From positions 1-64,000 of the forward strand of contig NZ_FNJH01000002.1 of NCBI RefSeq assembly GCF_900103225.1: a stretch of 64,000 nt of DNA, given 5' to 3'. The stretch is from Pseudomonas congelans. GTDB taxonomy: Bacteria > Pseudomonadota > Gammaproteobacteria > Pseudomonadales > Pseudomonadaceae. The notes beneath the pieces were generated by a model. The model saw nothing but the letters and a program-made list of their open reading frames with translations, ran no database searches and had not been told where the DNA came from. A program made the translations under genes and the position numbers. This document shows positions 50,221 to 60,006 of the stretch, piece by piece (within the stretch, counting starts at the first letter, position 1; each line of letters opens with the position of its first letter).

Positions 50221-50252
50221 CTACGACTGACCTCGGTGATCAACGACGCTTT

Positions 50253-51185
50253 TTATTTAGGCTTCTCATATAGCTTCGGTTCACCGGCCGGTCGACTTTT
50301 AAAGCGTCGATGGGCCCAAAGATACTGTTCCGGGCATTCAGTGACAGCCCTTTCTACCCATTGATTGATGCGCAGGCAATCGGCTTCGTCGCTTTCACCC
50401 GGAAAGTTGTCCAGTGGCGGGTGAATCACCAGCCGGTAACCACTGCCGTCTGCCAGACGCTGCTGGGTGAAGGGCACAACCTGCGCACGGCCCAGGCGGG
50501 CGAACTTGCTGGTCGCGGTCACGGTGGCGGCCTGGATACCGAACAGCGGCACAAAAATGCTCTGTTTGGCGCCGTAGTCCTGATCCGGCGCATACCAGAT
50601 CGCCCGGCCGGCACGCAGCAACTTGAGCATGCCGCGCACGTCATCGCGCTCGACAGCCAGTGAATCAAGGTTGTGGCGCTCGCGCCCGCGCCGCTGAACG
50701 AAGTCGAACAGCGGGCTCTTGTGTTCGCGGTACATGCCGTCAATGGTGTGCTGCTGGCCCAGCAGCGCCGCACCGATTTCCAGCGTGGTGAAATGCAGCG
50801 CCATCAGAATCACGCCCTCGCCTTTTTGTTGAGCATTCTGCAAATGCTCGAGCCCTTCGACGTGGGCAAGCCTGGCCAGACGTTTTTTCGACCACCACCA
50901 GCTCATGGCCATCTCGAAGAAGGCGATCCCGGTGGAAGCGAAGTTTTCCTTGAGCAGACGCTTGCGCTCGGCCGCGGACAAATGCGGGAAGCACAGCTCC
51001 AGATTGCGTGACGCGATTTTTTTTCGATCAGTGGCAACACGGTACATGATGGCGCCCAGTGCCCGACCGATGACCAGCAGAACGCGAAATGGCAATTGGA
51101 CAATCAGCCACAAGAGCCCCAGCCCCAGCCATAACGGCCAGAAACGGGGGTGAAGGAAACTGGCTTTAAAGCGCGGGCGATCCAT
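50253..51185 (-). CDS. Lipid A biosynthesis lauroyl acyltransferase (LpxL/HtrB-like)
   Basis: A 310-residue membrane-bound acyltransferase. A hydrophobic N terminus (about 15-40) is followed by the HX4(D/E) catalytic motif as HFTTLE. It adds a secondary acyl chain to lipid A. Pseudomonads carry two such genes; the position beside minC matches one of the P. aeruginosa pair. Which acyl chain it transfers cannot be told. It is divergent from minC. Confidence 0.9.
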   Translation of the reverse strand: MDRPRFKASFLHPRFWPLWLGLGLLWLIVQLPFRVLLVIGRALGAIMYRVATDRKKIASRNLELCFPHLSAAERKRLLKENFASTGIAFFEMAMSWWWSKKRLARLAHVEGLEHLQNAQQKGEGVILMALHFTTLEIGAALLGQQHTIDGMYREHKSPLFDFVQRRGRERHNLDSLAVERDDVRGMLKLLRAGRAIWYAPDQDYGAKQSIFVPLFGIQAATVTATSKFARLGRAQVVPFTQQRLADGSGYRLVIHPPLDNFPGESDEADCLRINQWVERAVTECPEQYLWAHRRFKSRPAGEPKLYEKPK

Positions 51186-51236
51186 TTGGGCTTCCGTCAG
51201 AACAAAGGCCGCGCATTCTACAACGGTTCTAGCCGC

Positions 51237-51265
51237 TTGCGGCTCGCGGGCGTTCTCGCTATAAG
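51237..51265 (+). promoter_or_regulatory. minC: Probable promoter of minC
   Basis: TTGCGG (51237-51242), a 17-base spacer and TATAAG (51260-51265) lie 41 bases before the minC ATG. Confidence 0.55.
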
Positions 51266-51305
51266 TCTCGGCACTTTTAGCGACAAGCTGTTGTGTATAT
51301 CAACC

Positions 51306-52046
51306 ATGAGCCAGATTGAATCGCAAAACCCGGAACCTGTATTTCAGCTCAAGGGCAGCATGCTCGCCATCACCGTCATGGAGCTGGCCCGAACCAACCT
51401 TGAAGCGCTCGACAGGCAACTGGCGGCCAAGGTGGCACAAGCCCCCAACTTCTTCAGCAACACGCCGTTGATCCTGGCTCTGGACAAACTCGCACCGAAC
51501 GAAGGTCCGGTGGACCTCCCGGGCCTGGTGCGCATCTGTCGCCAGCACGGCCTGCGCACTTTGGCGATCCGCGCCAACCGTATCGAAGACATTGCGGCGG
51601 CGATTGCCGTCGACCTCCCGGTCCTGCCGCCGTCCGGCGCACGTGAACGCGTGATCGACCCGATTGAAGCCGAAGCACCGAAAAAAATCCCGGAAAAACC
51701 GCCCGAGCCACTGATCAAGCCGACCCGCGTGATAACCGCTCCGGTACGCGGCGGTCAGCAGATTTATGCCCAGGGCGGCGACCTGGTTGTCGTCGCGCCG
51801 GTCAGTCCAGGTGCGGAACTTCTCGCCGATGGAAACATCCATGTCTACGGCCCGATGCGTGGCAGGGCACTGGCAGGAATAAAAGGCGATACCAAGGCAC
51901 GCATCTTCTGTCAGCAGTTGAGTGCCGAGCTGATTTCGATTGCCGGACAATACAAGGTGTCCGAGGACTTGCGCAGGGACCCGTTATGGGGCTCGCCGGT
52001 CCAGATCAGCTTGTCAGGTGATGTGTTGAACATCATTCGTCTTTAA
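51306..52046 (+). CDS. minC: Septum site-determining protein MinC
   Basis: An inhibitor of FtsZ assembly away from midcell. Its N-terminal domain (about 1-110) and C-terminal beta-helix (about 140-246, with [14 protein letters not shown] and [16 protein letters not shown]) are joined by a Pro/Lys-rich linker. The start at 51306 gives 246 residues; upstream sequence in frame is promoter region. Confidence 0.96.
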   Translation: MSQIESQNPEPVFQLKGSMLAITVMELARTNLEALDRQLAAKVAQAPNFFSNTPLILALDKLAPNEGPVDLPGLVRICRQHGLRTLAIRANRIEDIAAAIAVDLPVLPPSGARERVIDPIEAEAPKKIPEKPPEPLIKPTRVITAPVRGGQQIYAQGGDLVVVAPVSPGAELLADGNIHVYGPMRGRALAGIKGDTKARIFCQQLSAELISIAGQYKVSEDLRRDPLWGSPVQISLSGDVLNIIRL

Positions 52047-52277
52047 CGGATACTGCCGCAATTTTCAAAGCATCTCTAATTCGTCGCGAAATTGTCGTGA
52101 AGGCGGCCGGAAGTTCTGAAAAGCACTGCTTTTCAGTGGGTATATGAGTCGAAAGTAATAGCTTAGTGCTAGCTTTCCGGAATCAGACCCCAGGACTTCC
52201 AGAATGCTTCGGCGGGCGCGGCGCCAGGAGATGCCTTTCAGGGACTCAATGTCCTTTTCCTCTAGGGGTGATACACC
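52047..52277 (+). other. Long minC-minD intergenic region with hairpin
   Basis: A 231-base gap inside what is usually a tight minCDE operon. It contains a perfect 9-bp hairpin (CTGAAAAGC / GCTTTTCAG, loop ACT, 52116-52136). Further down comes purine-rich sequence ending in AGGGG just before the minD start. No ORF of note is seen. It may hold a second promoter or a processing site. Confidence 0.45.
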
Positions 52278-53090
52278 TTGGCCAAGATTCTCGTTGTTAC
52301 ATCCGGCAAGGGTGGTGTGGGCAAGACCACCACCAGCGCCGCCATCGGTACCGGTCTCGCGCTGCGCGGCCACAAGACAGTCATCGTCGACTTCGACGTC
52401 GGCCTGCGTAACCTCGACCTGATCATGGGTTGCGAACGTCGTGTCGTGTATGACTTCGTCAACGTGGTCAATGGCGAAGCCAACCTGCAACAGGCGCTGA
52501 TCAAGGACAAGAAGATCGAAGGCCTGTTCGTGCTGGCCGCCAGCCAGACCCGCGACAAGGAAGCACTGACCAAGGAGGGCGTTGAAAAAGTCCTCATGGA
52601 GCTGAAGGAATCCTTCGAATACATCGTCTGCGATTCGCCGGCCGGTATCGAAACCGGTGCTCACCTGGCCATGTACTTCGCCGATGAAGCCATCGTCGTG
52701 ACCAACCCTGAAGTATCGTCGGTGCGTGACTCCGACCGCATGCTGGGCCTGCTGGCCAGCAAATCGCGTCGCGCCGAACGTGGCGAAGACCCGATCAAGG
52801 AACACTTGCTGCTGACCCGCTACAACCCTGAGCGCGTCAGCAAGGGCGAAATGCTCGGCGTTGAAGACGTCAAGGAAATCCTTGCCGTTACCCTGCTCGG
52901 CGTGATTCCCGAATCCCAGGCTGTACTGAAAGCCTCCAACCAGGGCGTGCCGGTCATTCTCGATGACCAGAGCGACGCAGGTCAGGCCTACAGCGATGCG
53001 GTCGACCGCCTGCTGGGCAAAACACTTGAGCACCGCTTTCTGGATGTGCATAAGAAAGGATTCTTTGAACGCCTGTTCGGGGGTAATTAA
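52278..53090 (+). CDS. minD: Septum site-determining ATPase MinD
   Basis: A membrane ATPase that places MinC and oscillates or polarises with MinE. The deviant Walker [12 protein letters not shown] lies at residues 9-19, and the C-terminal amphipathic helix KKGFFERLF binds membrane. It starts with TTG, supported by AGGGG eight bases upstream and by the conserved N terminus [12 protein letters not shown]. 270 residues. The stop overlaps the minE start by one base. Confidence 0.97.
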   Translation: MAKILVVTSGKGGVGKTTTSAAIGTGLALRGHKTVIVDFDVGLRNLDLIMGCERRVVYDFVNVVNGEANLQQALIKDKKIEGLFVLAASQTRDKEALTKEGVEKVLMELKESFEYIVCDSPAGIETGAHLAMYFADEAIVVTNPEVSSVRDSDRMLGLLASKSRRAERGEDPIKEHLLLTRYNPERVSKGEMLGVEDVKEILAVTLLGVIPESQAVLKASNQGVPVILDDQSDAGQAYSDAVDRLLGKTLEHRFLDVHKKGFFERLFGGN

Positions 53091-53344
53091 TGAATATTTT
53101 TGACTTCTTTCGTGACCGCAAAAAAGGAAGCACGGCCTCGGTAGCGAAAGAGCGTCTACAGATCATCGTTGCTCACGAACGCGGCCAACGCAGTACCCCG
53201 GACTACCTTCCTGCGCTGCAGAAGGAGCTGGTGGAAGTGATCCGTAAATACGTCAATATCGAGTCTGACCAGGTACAGGTCGCTCTGGAAAGCCAGGGCA
53301 GCTGTTCGATTCTGGAACTCAATATCACCCTGCCCGATCGCTGA
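53090..53344 (+). CDS. minE: Cell division topological specificity factor MinE
   Basis: 84 residues. The N-terminal [11 protein letters not shown] segment binds membrane and MinD, and the C-terminal domain dimerises. It is coupled to minD by a TAATG overlap. Confidence 0.97.
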   Translation: MNIFDFFRDRKKGSTASVAKERLQIIVAHERGQRSTPDYLPALQKELVEVIRKYVNIESDQVQVALESQGSCSILELNITLPDR

Positions 53345-53434
53345 TCAGGCAGTCGCTCGCGGCGGTATCGGTGCACTTCTGCGGAAGCTGCGCCCTTGCC
53401 GCCGTTGGCGTTTCTAGCGTTTCGAGGCCGTTGC

Positions 53435-54070
53435 ATGCCGTTGTCGAACATCCGCATCATTCATCAGGACGCCGCCGTTCTGGTGATCGATAAGCCTACC
53501 CTGCTGCTTTCCGTTCCCGGCCGTGCCGACGACAACAAGGATTGCCTGATTACCCGCCTGCAGGAAAACGGTTACCCCGAAGCGCGTATCGTCCATCGCC
53601 TGGACTGGGAAACCTCGGGCATCATCCTGCTGGCTCGCGATGCCGATACGCATCGGGAACTGTCGCGTCAGTTTCACGACCGGGAAACCGAGAAAGCCTA
53701 TACCGCGCTGTGCTGGGGACAACCGTCACTGGACAGCGGCAGTATCGATCTGCCGTTGCGCTATGACCCGCCCACCAAGCCCCGGCATGTGGTGGACCAC
53801 GAAGCTGGCAAACACGCGCTGACGTTCTGGAAGGTTATCGAGCGGCATGATACTCACTGCCGCGTCGAGCTCACGCCGATCACTGGCCGCTCGCATCAGT
53901 TGCGTGTGCACATGCTGTCGATCGGGCATCCGCTGTTGGGTGATGGTCTGTACGCGCATCCGCAAGCGCTGGCGGCCTATCCACGTCTGTGTCTGCATGC
54001 CAGCATGCTGAGCTTCACGCATCCAGGCACCGGCGAGCGACTGACCTTCGAGTGTGCTGCTCCGTTCTGA
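53435..54070 (+). CDS. RluA family pseudouridine synthase
   Basis: A 211-residue synthase without an S4 domain. The catalytic Asp57 lies in HRLDWETSG, with RSHQLRVH further on. The size and lack of an S4 domain fit RluA (23S rRNA 746 / tRNA 32). The start at 53435 has GAGG upstream; a longer frame exists but lacks support. It follows minE, its normal place in Pseudomonas. Confidence 0.92.
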   Translation: MPLSNIRIIHQDAAVLVIDKPTLLLSVPGRADDNKDCLITRLQENGYPEARIVHRLDWETSGIILLARDADTHRELSRQFHDRETEKAYTALCWGQPSLDSGSIDLPLRYDPPTKPRHVVDHEAGKHALTFWKVIERHDTHCRVELTPITGRSHQLRVHMLSIGHPLLGDGLYAHPQALAAYPRLCLHASMLSFTHPGTGERLTFECAAPF

Positions 54071-54096
54071 TCTGAATGCGTGGTGAGCGACACCTT

Positions 54097-54150
54097 GACT
54101 ATCGTTCCTCACGCTCCAGCGTGGGAATGCAGTTCGTGACGCTCTGCGTC
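54097..54150. repeat. Dispersed intergenic hairpin repeat, copy 2
   Basis: It matches 4-57 in the same orientation with two base differences by eye. It lies between the pseudouridine synthase and apeB. Only the first part of the longer element at 1-115 is repeated here. Confidence 0.75.
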
Positions 54151-54269
54151 ACATAGCGCTTCTGTGGCTGTGGTTAGCTGGCGAGAACCATCAGGTAACG
54201 ATAAGTGCAACCCAAGGCAACGTTTGAGCCAATACGGTAAACTCGCGCCATTGTTGTCTGGAGCTATTT

Positions 54270-55559
54270 ATGCGCGCAGAGTTGAACAAAGGCCTCATTG
54301 ATTTCCTGAAGGCCTCTCCTACCCCATTCCACGCCACTGCCACACTCGTGCAACACTTCGAAGCCGCAGGTTTTCAGCGGCTGGACGAACGTGAGACTTG
54401 GGCGGTAGAAACCGGCGGTCGTTACTTCGTTACCCGTAATGACTCTTCTATCGTCGCTTTCCGGATGGGTCGTCAGTCGCCACTCACTGGCGGCATCCGC
54501 ATGGTCGGCGCACACACCGACAGCCCGTGCCTGCGGGTCAAGCCGCAACCGGAACTGCAACGTCAGGGTTTTTGGCAATTGGGCGTCGAAGTCTACGGCG
54601 GCGCCCTGCTGGCTCCCTGGTTCGATCGTGATCTGTCGCTGGCCGGTCGTGTCACTTTCCGCCGCGATGGCAAGGTCGAAAGCCAGCTGATCGACTTCAA
54701 ACTGCCGATCGCCGTGATTCCCAATCTGGCGATTCACCTGAACCGCACGGCCAACGAAGGCTGGGCGATCAATGCGCAAAACGAACTGCCCCCCATTCTG
54801 GCGCAGGTTGCCGGTGACGAGCGAGCGGACTTCCGGGCGCTGCTGACCGACCAACTGGCCCGCGAGCACGGACTCAATGCCGATGTGGTGCTCGATTACG
54901 AGCTGAGTTTCTACGACACTCAGGGCGCCGCCTTGGTCGGCCTCAACGGGGACTTCCTGGCAGGTGCACGCCTGGACAACCTGTTGTCGTGTTTCGCCGG
55001 GATGCAGGCACTGCTCAACACCGAGAGCGACGAAACCGCCCTGCTGGTGTGCACCGATCACGAAGAGGTCGGCTCGTCTTCTGCCTGTGGCGCAGACGGT
55101 GCGATGCTCGAGCAGATCGTCCAGCGCCTGCTGCCAAGCAGCGAAGACTACGTGCGCACGATTCAGAAGTCGCTGCTGATATCAGCCGACAACGCCCACG
55201 GCATTCATCCCAACTACGCTGACAAGCACGATGCCAATCATGGTCCCAAGCTCAATGCCGGGCCGGTGATCAAGGTCAACAGCAACCAGCGTTACGCCAC
55301 CAACAGCGAAACCGCCGGTTTCTTCCGCCATCTGTGCATGGCCGAAGAAGTCCCGGTGCAGAGCTTTGTGGTACGCAGCGACATGGGTTGCGGCTCGACC
55401 ATCGGACCGATCACTGCCAGCCATCTGGGTATCCGCACGGTGGACATCGGCTTGCCGACGTTCGCCATGCACTCGATTCGCGAACTGGCCGGCAGCCATG
55501 ACCTTGCGCATCTGGTCAAGGTATTGAGCGCGTTCTATGCCAGCCACGAGCTGCCCTGA
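54270..55559 (+). CDS. apeB: M18 family aminopeptidase
   Basis: A cytoplasmic zinc aminopeptidase of the aspartyl aminopeptidase family, 429 residues. Metal ligands are seen in GAHTDSP (His82, Asp84), [11 protein letters not shown] and, near the C terminus, [12 protein letters not shown]. The minE, rluA-like, apeB order is the Pseudomonas core order. The next core gene is displaced by the ice nucleation gene. Confidence 0.94.
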   Translation: MRAELNKGLIDFLKASPTPFHATATLVQHFEAAGFQRLDERETWAVETGGRYFVTRNDSSIVAFRMGRQSPLTGGIRMVGAHTDSPCLRVKPQPELQRQGFWQLGVEVYGGALLAPWFDRDLSLAGRVTFRRDGKVESQLIDFKLPIAVIPNLAIHLNRTANEGWAINAQNELPPILAQVAGDERADFRALLTDQLAREHGLNADVVLDYELSFYDTQGAALVGLNGDFLAGARLDNLLSCFAGMQALLNTESDETALLVCTDHEEVGSSSACGADGAMLEQIVQRLLPSSEDYVRTIQKSLLISADNAHGIHPNYADKHDANHGPKLNAGPVIKVNSNQRYATNSETAGFFRHLCMAEEVPVQSFVVRSDMGCGSTIGPITASHLGIRTVDIGLPTFAMHSIRELAGSHDLAHLVKVLSAFYASHELP

Positions 55560-55742
55560 CAGCTGAGGCGATCATCGATACTGTGGGGGCGGCCTGCTGC
55601 TCCCGCGTATCGGTGTTGACGCGCGCTAAAAATGCTCATTGAAAGAAATAAAAACTTCTCTGATCACAACGATAAAAAAGATGCGTTTGCCTGCGTCATT
55701 CAGAACCACCTTGTATGTAACAAAAGATCGTTCGTTTATAAA

Positions 55743-55783
55743 GGGACTTCATGTCCCGAATTCCATCGACGCACCCTGTCGAT
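55743..55783 (-). terminator. Tandem hairpins downstream of the ice nucleation gene
   Basis: On the minus strand, ATCGACAGGGTGCGTCGAT forms one hairpin (55783-55765) and GGGACATGAAGTCCC a second (55757-55743), followed by TTTATAAA. The pair lies 32 bases beyond the stop codon and looks like a terminator. Confidence 0.6.
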
Positions 55784-55814
55784 GATTCAGTCGTGGCGTA
55801 CTTGAATACGCGGG

Positions 55815-58800
55815 CTACTCGACCTCTATCCAGTCATCGTCCTCGTCGGGTTTATCGACAATATCGTCATCTTCGTTCACGTAATACGGTATGTCGGCTT
55901 CAACACCGTTCTCACCCGTTCTGGCAACCAGTTGCCTGTACCTTTTCCCGTCCCAGAGCCTGAAAATAAGCGTTGAGTCTTCTCCAGCCGAGAGCGTCGA
56001 GCCTTCACTGCCAATAAGTTTGCTACGCGCGCCTGCCGTCAAGATACTGTTCTTTCCTGCGGTCAATCTGCTTTGGTCTCCCGCCATCAGCGTGCAGTCA
56101 TGCCCGCCGGTCAGTTTGCTTCTATCGCCGGCAGTCAGATAACTGTTATTACCGGCCAATAGTTTGCTGCGGTCACCCGCGGTCTGATTACTGTCTGCAC
56201 CGGCAATCAACCTGCTGCGATCACCCGCCAGCTGTACGCTGCCCGCACCGGCAATCAGCGTGCTGCGAAAACCTGCTGTCTGCGAGCTGCCCTTGCCGGC
56301 AATCAGCATGCTTTTATTGCCGGCGACCTGAATGCTTTCATGGCCTGCAATCAACGAGCTGCCGTAACTTGCAATCTGGTTACTGCCATAACCCGCAGTC
56401 AATGTGCTGCGAATGCCCGATGTAAGGCTACTGCCATACCCGGCGATCAAAACGCTGCGAAGTCCGGCGATCAGCGTGCTGCCATAGCCTGCCGTCAGAA
56501 AACTCCTGATTCCGCTGGTCAGGGTGCTGCCATAACCGGCGATCAATGAGCTGTCTTGCCCGGCCGTTGCAGTGCTGCCGTAGCCCGCAGTGAGCGAGCT
56601 TCCGTACTCTGCGGTCTGGGTACTGCCGTAACCAGCCGTGAGAGTGCTTTCATAGCCCGCTGTCTGCGTACTGCCATAACCGGCGATCAGCGAGCTGGCA
56701 AAGCCGGCAGTGGAGGTACTTCCGTACCCGGTGGTGAGCGAGCTGTTTTCCTGTGCGGTTTGCGTGCTGCCGTAACCGGCGGTCAAGGTGCTCTCGTAAC
56801 CCGCAGTCTGCGTACTGCCATAACCCGCAATCAACGAACTCGCGTAGCCAGCAGTAGAAGTACTTCCATAACCTGTCACCAGGTCACTGCGCTCCTGCGC
56901 GGTTTGCGTACTGCCGTAACCGGCGGTCAACGTACTCTCGTAGCCTGCCGTCTGTGTACTGCCGTAACCCGCGATCAGCGAGCTGGAATAGCCCGCAGTC
57001 GACGTACTTCCGTAGCCAGTGGTGAGCGAGCTGTTTTCCTGAGCGGTTTGCGTACTGCCATAACCGGTCGTCAACGTGCTCCCGTAGCCTGCCGTCTGCG
57101 TGCTGCCATAGCCGGCGATCAAGGAACTGGAATAGCCCGCAGTCGACGTGCTTCCGTAGCCTGCGACCAGGTCGCTGCGCTCCTGTGCCGTCTGTGTACT
57201 GCCATAACCTGCGGTCATTATGCTTTTGAAGCCCGCCGTCTGCGTGCTGCCGTAGCCGGCGATCAGCGAACTGTTTGACCCTGCCGTCGAAGTGCTGCCA
57301 TAGCCTGCGACCAGGTCGCTGTGTTCTCTGGCGGTCTGGGTACTGCCATAACCGGCGGTCAGCATGCTTTTGTAACTCGCGGTCTGGGTGCTGCCATAAC
57401 CTGCGATCAGCGAACTGCCTGAGCCTGCGGTTCCTGTACTGCCATAGCCCGCAACCAGGTCACTACCGTCCCTGGCAGTCTGAGTACTCCCATAACCAGC
57501 GGTCAGGATACTTTTGTGGCCGGCTGTCTGTGTGCTCCCATAACCCGCGATGATGAAGCTCTCATGACCCGCGGTGCCTGTACTTCCGTAACCGGTGGTG
57601 AGGTTACTGGCAGCCCCGGCCGTTTGCGTACTGCCATAGCCTGATGTAAGTACGCTGCCCTGCTGTGCGGTCTGGGTACTGCCATAACCTGCCGTGAGCG
57701 AGCTGTCACTGCCCGAGGTTTGCGTACTGCCATAACCGGCGATCAACGAGCTGTCAGCGCCAGCTGTTCCCGTACTTCCATACCCGGCCGTCAGGGTGCT
57801 GCCTTCACGGGCAGTCTGGGTACTGCCATAGCCTGCGGTGAGCGAACTTTCGCTGCCTGATGTCTGCGTGCTGCCATATCCGGCGATCAACGAACTGTCG
57901 GCACCTGCTGTACCAGTGCTGCCATAACCCGCGGTCAGGTTGCTGCCTTCCTGGGCCGTCTGCGTACTGCCGTAACCCGCTGTCAGCGCACTGTCACTTC
58001 CAGACGTCTGCGTGCTGCCATAGCCGGCGATCAACGAGCTGTCGACACCGGCTGTGCCAGTGCTGCCGTACCCAGCGGTGAGATTGCTGCCTTCCTGGGC
58101 CGTCTGCGTACTGCCGTAACCTGCCGTAAGCGAGCTGTCACTGCCCGATGTTTGCGTGCTGCCATAACCGGCGATCAGCGAGCTGTCGGAACCTGCCGTG
58201 CCGGTGCTGCCGTACCCAGCGGTGAGATTGCTGCCTTCCTGAGCCGTTTGCGTGCTGCCGTAGCCTGCGGTCAGAGCGCTGTCACTCCCCGAAGTCTGTG
58301 TGCTGCCATAACCGGCGATCAACGAGCTGTCGGCACCTGCTGTACCAGTGCTGCCGTACCCGGAGGTCAGGTTGCTGCCTTCCTGGGCCGTCTGCGTACT
58401 GCCGTAGCCCGCTGTCAGCGAACTGTCGCCGCCCGAGGTTTGTGTACTGCCATAACCGGCGATCAACGAGCTATCCGAGCCTGCCGTGCCGGTGCTGCCA
58501 TACCCTGCGGTAAGATTGCTGCCTTCCTGAGCCGTTTGCGTGCTGCCGTAGCCTGCTGTGAGCGAGCTGTCTTCTCCGGAAGTCTGAGTACTGCCATAAC
58601 CGGCGATCAACGAGCTATCCGAGCCTGCCGTGCCGGTGCTGCCGTACCCGGCGGTGAGATTGCTGCCTTCCTGAGCCGTTTGCGTGCTGCCGTAACCCGC
58701 TGTGAGCGAGCTGTCTTCTCCGGAAGTCTGAGTACTGCCGTAACCGGCGATCAGCGAGCTGTCGGAGCCCGCCGTGCCGGTGCTGCCGTACCCGGCCGTC

Positions 58801-59549
58801 AGGTTGCTGCCTTCGCGGGCGGTCTGGGTGCTGCCGTAACCCGCCGTCAGCGCGCTGTCCCCACCGGCGGTCTGGGTGCTTCCATAGCCTGCTACCAGCG
58901 AGCTGTCGGAGCCGGCGGTGCCTGTACTTCCATAACCGGCAATCAGATCACTGTGGTTGCCAGCGGTCTCGTTACTGCCATAACCGGCAATGAGCCGGCT
59001 GTTGTTGTCGCCACTCAACGTGCTGCCGTAAGTAGCGGTCTGCAAATTCTGCGGCGTCGTCACCGGCAGGGTGTTTACTGAGGGGGCAGCTGCGCTGACC
59101 AACGCCACATCGAACACTTCATGACTGGGCTGTTCTACCACCGGTAACGCGATATTTGCTGCCGCAGGCGTGGGCGTGGCCATTGGCGTTGGCGTTGGCG
59201 TTGGCGTTGATGCAGGGTCGGCCTGACGTGCCGAAATGAAGTGTGATGCGCTGATCCTGTCGCCGACATGAACCACCTCGGCCCGCGGAAACTTGACCAT
59301 CCCCGGCTCTTCCAGACCGATGATGTCTGCAACGGCGACTTCACAGACAATCCATCGCGCATCGGCATGCACGCTTAGAAAAGCGCTGGTTCCAGCGCCC
59401 CACAGTAAACCGACCAGACCATTCTCATGCCGCCTGGTTGACTGCCAGTATTTGGATTCCACCGTGCCGGAGGCGGGCCATATAAGGCCGCAATGATCGG
59501 CCATGTTATTTGCACAGGTACGCAGTACCAACGCCTTGTCGATATTCAT
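55815..59549 (-). CDS. inaZ: Ice nucleation protein (InaZ/InaK/InaV type)
   Basis: An outer-membrane-associated protein that orders water and starts freezing at high subzero temperatures. The N-terminal domain (1-172) holds a Thr/Pro linker (STPTPTPTP, 114-122). Sixty-four tandem 16-residue units (173-1196) form a beta-solenoid. Most carry AGYGSTxT, giving the TxT water-organising ladder and a stacked Tyr column; the last dozen or so are Arg-rich and lack the motif. An acidic 48-residue C-terminal domain closes the 1244 residues. All three parts are intact, so it should be functional. GAGGAT lies eight bases before the ATG. The gene symbol is one of several allelic names. Confidence 0.97.
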   Translation of the reverse strand: MNIDKALVLRTCANNMADHCGLIWPASGTVESKYWQSTRRHENGLVGLLWGAGTSAFLSVHADARWIVCEVAVADIIGLEEPGMVKFPRAEVVHVGDRISASHFISARQADPASTPTPTPTPMATPTPAAANIALPVVEQPSHEVFDVALVSAAAPSVNTLPVTTPQNLQTATYGSTLSGDNNSRLIAGYGSNETAGNHSDLIAGYGSTGTAGSDSSLVAGYGSTQTAGGDSALTAGYGSTQTAREGSNLTAGYGSTGTAGSDSSLIAGYGSTQTSGEDSSLTAGYGSTQTAQEGSNLTAGYGSTGTAGSDSSLIAGYGSTQTSGEDSSLTAGYGSTQTAQEGSNLTAGYGSTGTAGSDSSLIAGYGSTQTSGGDSSLTAGYGSTQTAQEGSNLTSGYGSTGTAGADSSLIAGYGSTQTSGSDSALTAGYGSTQTAQEGSNLTAGYGSTGTAGSDSSLIAGYGSTQTSGSDSSLTAGYGSTQTAQEGSNLTAGYGSTGTAGVDSSLIAGYGSTQTSGSDSALTAGYGSTQTAQEGSNLTAGYGSTGTAGADSSLIAGYGSTQTSGSESSLTAGYGSTQTAREGSTLTAGYGSTGTAGADSSLIAGYGSTQTSGSDSSLTAGYGSTQTAQQGSVLTSGYGSTQTAGAASNLTTGYGSTGTAGHESFIIAGYGSTQTAGHKSILTAGYGSTQTARDGSDLVAGYGSTGTAGSGSSLIAGYGSTQTASYKSMLTAGYGSTQTAREHSDLVAGYGSTSTAGSNSSLIAGYGSTQTAGFKSIMTAGYGSTQTAQERSDLVAGYGSTSTAGYSSSLIAGYGSTQTAGYGSTLTTGYGSTQTAQENSSLTTGYGSTSTAGYSSSLIAGYGSTQTAGYESTLTAGYGSTQTAQERSDLVTGYGSTSTAGYASSLIAGYGSTQTAGYESTLTAGYGSTQTAQENSSLTTGYGSTSTAGFASSLIAGYGSTQTAGYESTLTAGYGSTQTAEYGSSLTAGYGSTATAGQDSSLIAGYGSTLTSGIRSFLTAGYGSTLIAGLRSVLIAGYGSSLTSGIRSTLTAGYGSNQIASYGSSLIAGHESIQVAGNKSMLIAGKGSSQTAGFRSTLIAGAGSVQLAGDRSRLIAGADSNQTAGDRSKLLAGNNSYLTAGDRSKLTGGHDCTLMAGDQSRLTAGKNSILTAGARSKLIGSEGSTLSAGEDSTLIFRLWDGKRYRQLVARTGENGVEADIPYYVNEDDDIVDKPDEDDDWIEVE
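55962..59033 (-). repeat. Ice nucleation tandem repeat array (64 x 48 bp)
   Basis: Counting by hand gives 64 units of 48 bases with no frame slips. Units 5-28 show a clear 144-base higher order (endings EGSNLTA, DSSLIA, DSSLTA in turn), repeated about eight times. Units 31-51 show a more diverged 48-residue order with Tyr-rich variants. Units 53-64 are degenerate and basic. Confidence 0.95.
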
Positions 59550-60006
59550 TACAGCATCCTCATAGATCCTTTAAATAAAAGCAGCTGCACTTATCAAGCA
59601 TTGCTTTACAGGACAACCGCCGTGTCAGCCTTAATCCTAAAGTGGAACGATGGTGCACATTACATCAACTAAGCAGCGCACACCCGCCCACACTAAAAAC
59701 TTACCACACCCTATTAAGAAGTATTAATTAATATTGAGATTTTTCTTATAGCCCGCTAAAAATTAGAATAATTAATCTGGAAAATCTCATGAAAAAACCA
59801 ACTAATTTAACCCCGCCACGCCAGAAGCAATAGAATAATTCTCATTAAATTTTTTTGTTAATCAAACGCGGGCATTACACAAAACCTATTAAACAGGCTG
59901 TGCACTGCGCAAGTTTTTATCAAATAAATGAGTATTTACTTATAGAAAACAGCGAACTAACGGTGGTACAGGCCGCGCTTGGGAAGTGGGCTTGCCACAC
60001 CGGCAT
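59550..60006. other. AT-rich region upstream of the ice nucleation gene
   Basis: A gene-free stretch of 457 bases. Bases 59701-59940 are about 31% G+C by my count, far below the rest of the window. It should hold the ice gene promoter. A candidate is TTGTCC (59616-59611), 17 bases, TAAGTG (59593-59588) on the minus strand, but this is weak. No ORF with recognisable content was seen. Confidence 0.6.

Noticed and set aside
55962..59033. Regular direct repeats that could suggest a CRISPR array
   Set aside because: The period is 48 bases with no unique spacers, and the array is an open frame with the ice nucleation motif throughout.
56556..59081. Plus-strand frames opposite the ice nucleation repeats
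   Set aside because: They mirror the 48-base repeat of the ice gene and have no independent features.
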